NCBI GenBank assembly: GCA_000750105.3
Contig: JPHH03000005.1
Span: forward strand, 186,001 to 250,000
Direction: 5' to 3'
Length of the DNA stretch: 64,000 nucleotides
Origin: Tolypocladium sp. Sup5 PDA-1
Lineage: Eukaryota > Ascomycota > Sordariomycetes > Hypocreales > Ophiocordycipitaceae
In this document: positions 39,301 to 51,300 of the stretch, piece after piece
Layout: each line of letters opens with the position of its first letter
Position numbering within the stretch: the stretch's first letter is position 1
The notes under the pieces: generated by a model
What the model saw: the letters and a program-made list of their open reading frames with translations, nothing else
Told to the model about the DNA's origin: nothing
Databases searched by the model: none
Position numbers and translations under genes: made by a program

Positions 39301-42300
39301 TCGCAGATCCGCGAACAGCTGCAAACACTGCTGCCACCTTATATGGTTCCACCACGGATCGTAGTGTTGGAGCGGATGCCTCTCAACGCAAACAGCAAAG
39401 TCGACCGTAAAGAATTGGCAAGGAAGGCGAGGACCCTACAAACCATCAAGCCTTCTGCAACGCGCGTGGCTCCTCGCAACGATATTGAAGCCATCTTGTG
39501 CGACGAGTTCCAGGCAGTTCTTGGTGTTGCAGTCGGAGTCATGGATAACTTTTTCGAGTTGGGCGGACACTCCCTGATGGCTACGAAACTGGCCGCCCGT
39601 CTCAGTCGCCGCTTCGACACCCGCATCTCTGTGAAGGATATCTTCAACCAACCAATCCTTCAAGATCTCGCGAACGTGGTCCAGACTGGCTCCGCTCCTC
39701 ATGAAGCTATTCCATCCACGCCCTACTCTGGTCCCGTGGAGCAATCCTTCTCTCAGGGCCGTTTATGGTTCTTGGATCAGCTGAATCTCAATGCATCATG
39801 GTACCACATGCCATTAGCGAGTCGCTTGCGAGGCCCGCTTCGGATCGAGGTGCTGCAGTCAGCCCTGGCAACGATTGAGGCGCGGCACGAATCCCTGCGC
39901 ACCACATTCGAGGAGCAAGATGGTGCTCCCGTTCAGATTGTACACGCTGCGCGCAACAAGCAGCTGAGGATCATCGACGTGTCGGGCACCGAGGATGCGT
40001 ATCTCCCAGCATTGAAGCAGGAGCAAGACGCCACATTCGATCTGACTGCTGAGCCAGGCTGGCGAGTAGCACTGTTGCGCTTAGGACCGGATGATCATGT
40101 CCTGTCTATCGTCATGCACCACATCATATCTGACGGATGGTCGGTTGATATTCTGCGACAAGAACTTGGGCAGCTCTACTCGAATGCCTCATCGCAGCCC
40201 GCTCCTCTTCCGATTCAATACCGAGATTTCGCCATCTGGCAGAAGCAGGAGAGTCAGATCGCTGAGCACCAAAAGCAGCTGAACTACTGGAAGAGACAAC
40301 TGGTCAACAGCAAGCCGGCTGAGCTCCTGGCGGACTTCACTCGTCCGAAGGCGTTATCTGGCGATGCTGATGTCATACCGATAGAGATTGATGACCAGGT
40401 ATATCAGAACCTCCGCTCGTTTTGTCGCGCTCGGCAGGTCACCAGCTTTGTTGCACTCTTAACAGCTTTCCGAGCTGCTCACTACCGCCTAACTGGGGCC
40501 GAAGATGCAACTATCGGCTCTCCAATCGCCAACAGAAATCGACCTGAGCTTGAAGGCCTCATTGGATGCTTTGTTAACACCCAGTGTCTCCGAATTCCTG
40601 TTAAGAGTGAGGACACATTTGACACGTTAGTTAAACAGGCACGAGAAACGGCGACCGAGGCCCAGGACAACCAAGATGTCCCGTTCGAGAGGATCGTTTC
40701 TTCCATGGTTGCTGGCTCGCGAGATACCTCGCGAAATCCACTCGTTCAGGTCATGTTTGCTGTGCACTCTCAGCACGACCTTGGTAACATTCGTCTAGAA
40801 GGTGTTGAGGGAGAGCCCGTTTCGATGGCAGCGTCCACACGCTTTGACGCGGAAATGCACCTATTTGAGGACCAAGGGATGCTCGGCGGCAACGTCGTCT
40901 TTTCGAAGGATCTGTTCGAATCCGAGACGATGCGCAGTGTTGTGGCCGTGTTCCAGGAGACCCTGAGGCGTGGCCTAGCCAATCCTCACGCAAATCTCGC
41001 AACACTTCCTCTTACCGATGGATTGCCCAGTCTTCGAAGCCTGTGTCTTCAAGTCAATCAGCCTGACTACCCCCGAGATGCCTCCGTGATCGACGTTTTC
41101 AGAGAGCAGGTAGCATCGATGCCTAAGTCTATCGCCGTTATCGATGCTTCTTCGCAGCTCACCTACACCGAGCTCGACGAGAGATCTAGCCAGCTCGCCA
41201 CGTGGCTACGCCGACAAGATACAGTCCCTGAGGAGCTGGTCGGCGTCCTCGCCCCACGGTCCTGTGAGACAATCATCGCTTTCCTCGGCATCATCAAAGC
41301 GAATCTCGCTTATCTGCCACTTGACGTCAACGCACCCGCTGGTCGGATCGAGACAATCCTGTCATCTCTACCAGGAAACAGGCTTATTTTACTTGGATCA
41401 GATACTCAGGCGGTCAAGCTTCACGCAAACAGCGTTCGATTCACCCGGATCAGCGACGCCCTCGTCAAGAGCGGCAGTCCCCCTACCGAAGAACTTTCCA
41501 CACGGCCGACTGCACAAAGCCTTGCCTATGTCATGTTCACATCAGGCTCAACTGGCGTCCCGAAGGGTGTCATGGTAGAGCACCGAGGTATCACACGTCT
41601 CGTGAAAAACAGCAACGTGGTCGCAAAGCAACCGGCAGCAGCTGCTATCGCTCATCTTTCGAACATTGCTTTCGACGCCTCTTCCTGGGAGATATACGCT
41701 CCTCTCCTTAACGGTGGTACAGTCGTCTGCATTGATTACTACACCACGATCGATATCAAAGCCCTCGAGGCGGTATTCAACCAGCACCACATCCGCGGAG
41801 CAATGCTTCCACCAGCACTTCTCAAACAGTGTTTGGTCTCTGCCCCTACTATGATCAGTTCTCTGGAGATACTTTTCGCCGCCGGCGATCGGTTGAGCAG
41901 TCAAGATGCCATCCTGGCGCAACGTGCCGTTGGTTCGGGCGTTTACAACGCTTACGGCCCTACTGAGAACACGGTCCTGAGTACGATACACAACATCAGC
42001 GAGAATGAGACATTTTCGAATGGCGTTCCCATTGGCAACGCTGTCAGTAACTCCGGTGCATTTGTCATGGATCAAAATCAGCAGCTGGTCTCCGCTGGTG
42101 TGATCGGAGAGCTTGTTGTGACCGGAGATGGCCTTGCCCGCGGATACACAGATTCTAAGCTTGGGGTGGATCGATTCATCTATATTACCCTTGATGGGAA
42201 CCGGGTCAGAGCTTACCGCACGGGCGATCGTGTCAGGTACCGACCTAAGGATGGGCAAATCGAGTTCTTCGGGCGAATGGATCAGCAGATCAAGATCCGT

Positions 42301-45300
42301 GGTCATCGCATCGAGCCAGCAGAGGTGGAGCAGGCTCTCGCCCGTGACCCGGCCATCAGCGATTCGGCTGTTATCACTCAGCTCACGGATGAAGAGGAGC
42401 CGGAACTGGTGGCTTTCTTCTCATTGAAGGGGAATGCCAACGGCACCAACGGTGTCAACGGTGTGAGCGATCAAGAGAAGATCGACGATGAGCAACATGC
42501 TCTGCTGATGGAGAACAAGATCCGTCACAACCTACAGGCGCTGCTGCCCACTTACATGATCCCCTCGCGGATCATCCATGTCGATCAGCTGCCGGTCAAT
42601 GCCAACGGTAAGATTGACCGCAATGAGCTGGCTGTTCGAGCCCAGGCAACGCCAAGGACCAGTTCAGTGTCAACCTACGTGGCCCCTCGCAACGATATCG
42701 AAACCATCATCTGTAAGGAATTCGCAGATATCCTCAGCGTTCGAGTCGGAATCACAGACAACTTCTTCGACCTGGGTGGACACTCGCTTGTAGCCACCAA
42801 GCTAGCCGCCCGCCTCAGCCGTCGACTAGATACTCGCGTGTCTGTTAGGGAGGTCTTTGACACTCCCGTGGTAGGCCAATTAGCGGCTTCTATCCAGCAA
42901 GGCTCGACCCCTCATGAAGCTATTCCGGCGTTATCACACTCGGGACCTGTGCAACAGTCCTTTGCTCAAGGCCGTCTTTGGTTCCTGGACCGTTTCAATC
43001 TCAACGCTGCCTGGTACATCATGCCATTCGGCGTTCGTCTTCGCGGACCTCTCCGAGTCGATGCACTTCAGACTGCATTGAGGGCTCTTGAAGAACGGCA
43101 CGAGTTGCTACGCACCACGTTCGAAGAACAGGATGGAGTTGGTATGCAAATCGTTCACTCGCCCCGAATGAGGGACATCTGCGTCATAGACATCTCTGGC
43201 GCAAATGAGGATCTTGCGAAGCTGAAGGAGGAGCAGCAAGCTCCTTTCAATCTCTCTACTGAAGTCGCTTGGAGGGTAGCACTCTTCAAGGCTGGAGAGA
43301 ACCACCACATCCTCTCCATCGTCATGCATCACATAATCTCAGATGGCTGGTCAGTTGACATCTTCCAGCAGGAGCTTGCCCAATTCTACTCGGCAGCTGT
43401 ACGAGGGCATGACCCCCTTTCCCAGGTCAAACCGCTCCCCATTCACTACCGCGATTTTGCTGTCTGGCAGAGACAAGATAAGCAAGTTGCCGTTCACGAA
43501 AGCCAACTTCAGTACTGGACAGAGCAGCTCGCGGATAGCACGCCAGCCGAGATCCTAACTGATTTCAACCGACCGAAGGTCTTGTCCGGCGAAGCTGGCA
43601 CAGTTCCCATCGTGATCGAGGACGAGGTTTACGAGAAGCTCTCCCTCTTCTGCCGCAATCATCAGGTCACCAGCTTCGTCGTACTTCTGGCTGCTTTCCG
43701 CGTTGCACATTATCGCCTAACTGGGGCAGAGGATGCGACTATCGGTACACCAATCGCGAACCGCAACCGCCCCGAACTTGAGGACTTGATCGGTTTCTTT
43801 GTCAATACACAATGCATGAGAATCGCGCTCGAAGAACACGATAACTTCCTGTCAGTGGTGCAAAGAGTTCGCTCAACAGCAGCCAGCGCCTTCGAAAACC
43901 AGGATGTGCCATTCGAGCGCCTTGTATCTGCACTTCTGCCCGGCTCCAGAGATGCCTCCCGGAATCCCCTCGTTCAACTCATGTTTGTCGTCCACTCCCA
44001 GCGAAATCTCGGTAAACTGCAACTGGAGGGCTTGGAAGGCGAACCAACCCCGATCACCACGACGACCCGCTTCGATGTTGAGTTCCACCTCTTCGAACAA
44101 GACAAAGGCCTCGCCGGAAATTTTATCTTCGCAGCAGACTTGTTCGAGGCTGCCACTATCCGCAGCGTTGTTGAAGTCTTCCACGAGATCCTCCGTCGTG
44201 GTCTCGACCAGCCAGATATCGCAATTTCCACCATGCCACTTGTCGATGGCCTGGCGGCGCTCAACAGCCGTAACTTACCCGCAGTTGAAGACATCGAACC
44301 TGACTTCGCCGCCGAGGCCTCAGTGGTTGATGTCTTCCAGACACAAGTGGTCGCTAACCCAGATGCCCTGGCTGTGACCGACACATCCACAAAGCTTACA
44401 TATGCGGAGCTGGATCAACAATCCGATCATGTCGCGGCTTGGCTGTCCAAACAGAAGCTACCAGCAGAGAGCATGGTCGTTGTTCTTGCGCCACGATCCT
44501 CTGAGACTATCGTAGCATGCATTGGCATCCTCAAAGCGAACCTCGCATATCTCCCCATGGATTTCAACGTCCCCGAAGCCCGTCGCCAAGCAATTCTTTC
44601 GGAGATTCCAGGGGAGAAGTTCGTTTTGCTTGGAGCAGGAGTGCCTATTCCTGATAACAAGACAGCTGATGTCAGGATGGTCCTCATCAGCGATATCGTC
44701 GCCACCAAGACGGACAAGTCCTACTTACCCGGCACTCGGCCATCTGCATCAAGCCTTGCCTACGTTATCTTCACATCAGGCTCGACAGGTCGACCAAAGG
44801 GCGTCATGGTCGAGCATCGGGGTGTTATTTCTTTGCTGAAGCAGGACGCTTCAAGAATACCACAAAGTCTGCGGATGGCACATGTTTCCAATCTCGCATT
44901 CGATGCTTCCGTATGGGAGATATTCACCACGCTGCTCAATGGAGGAACGCTTTTCTGTATCAGCTACTTTACTGTCTTGGACAGCAAAGCACTTTGTGCC
45001 GCTTTCACCGATCATCGCATCAACATCACCCTGCTCCCACCGGCCTTGCTCAAGCAATGTCTTGCAGACGCGCCATCTGTCCTGAGCTCCCTCGAAGCTC
45101 TATACATTGGAGGCGACCGCCTTGATGGAGCTGATGCAATCAAGGTGAAGGACCTCGTCAAAGGCAAGGCCTACAATGCCTACGGTCCCACCGAGAATTC
45201 CGTCATGAGCACGATCTATACCATCGAGCACGAGACTTTTGCGAATGGCGTTCCCATCGGCACATCTTTAGGCCCCAAGTCCGAAGCCTACATCATGGAC

Positions 45301-48300
45301 CAGGATCAGCAGCTCGTACCAGCAGGTGTGATGGGAGAGCTTGTCGTTGCTGGCGATGGTCTCGCACGGGGGTATACCGATCCATCACTGAACACGGGCC
45401 GGTTCATCCACATCACGATCGACGGCAAACAAGTTCAGGCATACCGGACCGGCGATCGAGTCAGATACCGACCTAGGGACTACCAAATCGAGTTCTTTGG
45501 CCGCTTAGATCAGCAGATCAAGATCCGCGGTCATCGCATCGAGCCAGCTGAAGTGGAGCAGGCTCTTCTCAGCGACTCATCGATCAACGATGCCGTTGTT
45601 GTGTCGGCACAAAACAAGGAGGGACTCGAAATGGTTGGTTACATCACGACCCAGGCTGCACAATCCGTCGACAAGGAGGAAGCCAGCAACAAGGTGCAGG
45701 AGTGGGAGGCTCATTTCGACTCAACTGCATATGCCAACATCGGGGGTATTGATCGCGATGCCCTCGGACAGGACTTTTTATCCTGGACATCTATGTACGA
45801 CGGCTCATTGATTCCCCGGGAAGAGATGCAGGAATGGCTCAACGACACTATGCACTCACTCCTCGACAACCAACCACCCGGAAAAGTGCTCGAGATCGGA
45901 ACTGGTACCGGTATGGTGCTGTTCAATCTCGGCAAGGTTGAGGGACTACAGAGCTATGCCGGTCTTGAGCCCTCGCGCTCCGTCACTGCCTGGGTTAACA
46001 AGGCAATCGAAACTTTCCCAAGCTTGGCAGGAAGCGCCCGAGTCCACGTTGGAACCGCCGAGGATATCAGCTCCATTGATGGACTGCGTGCCGATCTCGT
46101 TGTGATCAACTCAGTCGCCCAATACTTCCCAAGTCGAGAATATCTCGCTGAGCTGACGGCCAACTTGATTCGACTACCCGGCGTTAAGCGTATTTTCTTC
46201 GGTGACATGAGAACCTATGCTACCAATAAGGACTTCTTGGTGGCACGAGCAGTCCATACCCTAGGGTCCAATGCATCGAAGGCCATGGTTCGACAACAAG
46301 TGGCCAAGCTTGAAGATGACGAGGAAGAGTTACTTGTTGACCCTGCCTTCTTCACCAGCCTGAGCGACCAGTTCCCTGACGAAATCAAGCATGTCGAAAT
46401 TCTGCCAAAGAGGATGGCCGCGACCAACGAACTCAGCTCTTACCGATATGCTGCTGTCATTCATGTGGGAGGCCACGAGATGCCGAATGGGAAGGATGAG
46501 GATAAGCAATGGGCTGTCAAGGATATCGATCCGAAGGCCTGGGTGGACTTCACTGGCACGAGGATGGACCGTCAGGCTCTCTTGCAGCTCCTTCAGGACC
46601 GCCAACGTGGCGATGACGTTGTTGCCGTCAGTAACATCCCATACAGCAAGACCATCATGGAGCGCCATCTGTCTCAGTCACTTGATGATGACGAGGACGG
46701 CACTTCAGATGTAGACGGAACGGCCTGGATATCGGCTACTCAATCACGGGCGAAGGAATGCCCTGCTCTCTCAGTGGCCGACCTGATTGAGATTGGTAAG
46801 GGGATCGGCTTCGAAGTTGAGACCAGCTGGGCTCGACAACACTCCCAGCGCGGCGGACTCGATGCTGTTTTCCACCGATTCGAACCACCAAGACACTCAG
46901 GTCATGTCATGTTCAGGTTCCCAACTGAACACAAGGGCCGGTCTTCGAGCAGTCTCACGAATCGCCCGTTACACCTGGTTCAGAGCCGCCGACTGGAGGC
47001 AAAGGTCCGCGAGCGGCTGCAATCACTGCTTCCACCGTACATGATTCCCTCTCGGATCATGTTGCTCCATCAGATGCCTCTCACGTCCAACGGCAAGGTG
47101 GATCGCAAGAAGCTTGCTCGACAAGCCCGGGTCATCCCAAGAAGTGCGGCAAGCACGTTGGACTTTGTGGCGCCACGCACGGAAATCGAAGTCGTCCTCT
47201 GCGAAGAATTTACCGATCTACTAGGCGTCAAGGTTGGCATTACAGACAACTTCTTCGAGTTAGGCGGCCATTCGCTGCTGGCCACGAAACTGAGCGCACG
47301 TCTAAGTCGCAAACTGGACGCCGGTATCACTGTGAAGCAGGTCTTTGACCAGCCAGTACTTGCTGATCTTGCTGCTTCTATTCTTCAAGGCTCGTCTCGT
47401 CACAGGTCTATCCCGTCTTTACCCTACGAAGGACCCGTGGAGCAGTCCTTTGCCCAGGGGCGCCTGTGGTTCCTCGACCAGTTCAACATCGATGCCTTGT
47501 GGTACCTTATGCCACTTGCACTTCGCATGCGCGGGCCGCTGCAAGTTGACGCCCTCGCTGCTGCCCTGGTGGCACTTGAAGAGCGTCATGAATCTCTGCG
47601 CACAACGTTTGAGGAACGAGACGGAGTCGGCATCCAAGTGGTGCAACCCCTCCGCACGACCAAGGATATCCGGATCATCGACGTGTCAGGCATGCGAGAC
47701 GACGACGCCTACCTCGAGCCATTGCAGAAAGAACAGCAGACTCCTTTCGACCTTGCTTCAGAGCCTGGCTGGAGGGTAGCACTGCTGAAACTTGGAAAGG
47801 ATGACCACATCCTCTCTATTGTCATGCACCACATCATCTCTGACGGGTGGTCTACTGAAGTCTTGCAAAAGGAACTCAGTCAATTCTACTTAGCAGCGAA
47901 ATCCGGGAAAGCCCCCTTATCGCAGGTTGCCCCGCTTCCTATTCAGTATCGCGATTTTGCTGTTTGGCAGAGACAAGAGGAACAGGTCGCCGAGAGTCAA
48001 AGGCAGCTCGACTACTGGAAGAAGCAGCTTGCGGACAGTAGCCCGGCTGAGCTCTTGGCTGACTACACCAGGCCGAACGTACTGTCTGGAGAGGCAGGCA
48101 GCGTGTCTTTCGTGATCAACGATTCAGTTTACAAGAACCTCCTCTCCTTCTGCCGGTCTCGCCAAGTAACCACCTTTACGACTTTACTGGCAGCGTTTCG
48201 CGCCGCTCACTATCGAATGACCGGGTCAGACGACGCAACTATTGGCACGCCAATTGCCAATCGCAACAGGCCTGAGCTTGAAAACTTGATCGGCTGCTTC

Positions 48301-51300
48301 GTCAATACCCAGTGCATGCGTATCACTATCGGCGACGATGAGACATTTGAATCACTGGTACAACAGGTACGGTCTACCACCGCGACAGCCTTCGAGAATC
48401 AAGACGTTCCGTTTGAACGAATCGTTTCCGCCCTCAGCGCCGGGTCCAGGGATACGTCCCGAAACCCCCTGGTACAGCTTCTCTTTGCGGTTCATTCTCA
48501 ACAAGGCCTAGGCAGGATCCAGCTCGACGGTGTAGTCGATGAGCCGGTTCCGTCGACCGTTTCGACTCGGTTCGATCTCGAATTCCACGCCTTCCAAGAG
48601 GCCGACCGGCTCAATGGAAGTGTCATGTTTGCCACGGACCTGTTCCAGCCCGAGACCATCCAAGGTTTCGTTGCGGTTGTCGAAGAGGTTCTACAGCGTG
48701 GCCTGGAACAGCCGCAGAGCCCCATCGCAACCATACCGCTGGCCGAAGGCATCGCTCAGCTCCGAGATGCCGGCGCGCTGCAGATGCCAAAGTCTGATTA
48801 CCCTCGCAACGCGTCCCTCGTCGATGTCTTCCAGCAGCAGGCTACTGCCAGCCCGTCAACTGTCGCCGTCACTGACTCGACCTCCAAGCTGACGTATGCC
48901 GAGCTGGATCGACTCTCCGATCAAGCTGCTTCCTATCTGCGTCGGCAGCAACTCCCGGCGGAGACAATGGTGGCCGTTCTCGCACCACGCTCTTGTGAGA
49001 CCATCATCGCGTTCCTAGCTATTCTCAAAGCAAATCTTGCCTACATGCCTCTCGACGTCAACACGCCATCTGCTCGCATGGAAGCCATCATATCGTCCGT
49101 CCCAGGGCGTAGGCTCATCTTGGTCGGCTCGGGTGTCCGCCATGCTGATGTCAAAGTACCGAACGCAAAGACGATGCTGATCAGCGACACGGTTACCGGG
49201 ACTGATGCTATTGGCACTCCCGAACCTCCGGTTGTCCGACCCAGTGCTACAAGTCTCGCATATGTCATCTTCACTTCAGGGTCAACGGGCAAGCCAAAGG
49301 GTGTCATGGTGGAGCACCGTGCTATCATGCGCCTTGTGAAGGACAGTAACGTCGTGGCTCACATGCCACCAGCGACACGGATGGCCCACCTCACGAATAT
49401 CGCATTCGACGTTTCACTGTTCGAGATGTGCGCAACGCTCCTCAACGGCGGAACTCTAGTCTGCATTGACTACCTGACCCTTCTTGACAGCACCATGCTC
49501 CGGGAGACCTTTGAGCGTGAGCAGGTTCGCGCAGCTATCTTCCCGCCAGCACTCCTGCGACAGTGCTTGGTCAACATGCCCGATGCGATCGGCATGTTAG
49601 AGGCTGTTTACGTTGCCGGTGATCGCTTCCACTCCCGCGACGCCCACGCAACCCAAGCACTGGCCGGGCCTCGTGTGTACAACGCGTATGGCCCAACTGA
49701 GAACGCAATCCTTAGCACGATATATGACATCGATAAGCACGATCCGTATGTGAACGGTGTTCCTATCGGTAGCGCTGTCAGCAATTCAGGGGCCTATGTC
49801 ATGGATCGGAATCAGCAGCTTCTCCCTCCCGGTGTGATGGGAGAGCTGGTTGTTACAGGAGATGGTGTAGCTCGCGGCTATACCGACGCAAGTCTCGATA
49901 CGGACCGCTTCGTCACCGTCACTATCGATGGCCACCGCCAGAGAGCGTACCGCACGGGTGACCGGGTGCGATATCGACCAAAGGGATTCCAGATAGAGTT
50001 CTTCGGCCGCCTGGACCAGCAGGCCAAGATTCGCGGCCACCGTGTTGAACTGGGCGAGGTCGAACATGCTCTGCTCAGCCAGAATTCAGTCACTGATGCG
50101 GCTGTCGTACTCCGCACCATGGAAGAGCAGGATTCGCAACTGGTTGCCTTTGTGACTACTGATCACGAATATCGCTCGGGTTCGAGCAACGAAGAGGAGG
50201 ATCCGTACGCCACACAAGCAGCAGGCGATATGCGCAAGCGACTCCAGTCGCTTCTGCCATACTACATGGTCCCGTCCCGGGTCACAATACTCAGGCAAAT
50301 GCCTCTCAACGCCAACGGCAAGGTAGACCGAAAAGACCTCGCTCGGTGGGCCCAGATTACTCCGACAGCAAGCAGCTCGGGCCCCGTGCATGTGGCTCCT
50401 CGCAACGAGACTGAGGCAGCAATTTGCGACGAGTTCGAGACTATACTCGGAGTCAAGGTGGGAATCACAGACAACTTCTTCGAACTGGGCGGGCACTCAC
50501 TCCTGGCCACCAAACTCGCTGCTCGGCTCAGCCGCCGGATGGACCTTCGCATATCCGTCAAGGATCTGTTTGATGATCCTGTTCCTGTTTCTCTCGCCGG
50601 CAAGCTGGAACAACAGCAGAGGTTCTCGGGAGAAGATGAAAGCTCGACAGTTGGCATTGTCCCCTTCCAACTCCTCCCCGCGGAAATGTCGAGAGAGATC
50701 ATCCAGCGCGATGTTGTACCTCAGATTGAGAACGGTCACAGCACACCCCTGGACATGTATCCAGCCACGCAGACGCAGATCTTCTTCCTGCACGACAAAG
50801 CGACGGGCCACCCACGCACGCCGCCACTGTTCTCCTTGGACTTCCCCGAGAACGCCGACTGCCGTCGTCTGGCAAGCGCCTGCGCCGCTCTCGTCCAGCA
50901 CTTTGACATATTCAGAACCGTGTTCGTGTCAAGAGGCGGCCGCTTCTACCAAGTTGTTCTTGCTCACCTCGATGTACCTGTCGAGGTCATCGAGACCGAG
51001 CAAGAGTTGGATGAGGTTGCTCTCGCGCTGCATGAAGCAGACAAGCAGCAGCCCCTACGTCTGGGACGTGCGATGCTGCGGATTGCCATCCTCAAGAGAC
51101 CGGGAGCCAAGGTGCGACTTGTTCTCCGAATGTCTCATGCCCTGTACGACGGCTTGAGTCTTGAACATATCGTCAACGCTCTACATGCCTTGTACAGTGA
51201 TAAGCACCTTGCGCAAGCACCCAAGTTTGGTCTCTACATGCATCACATGGCTAGCCGACGTGCAGAGGGCTACAATTTCTGGCGATCTATTCTTCAGGGC

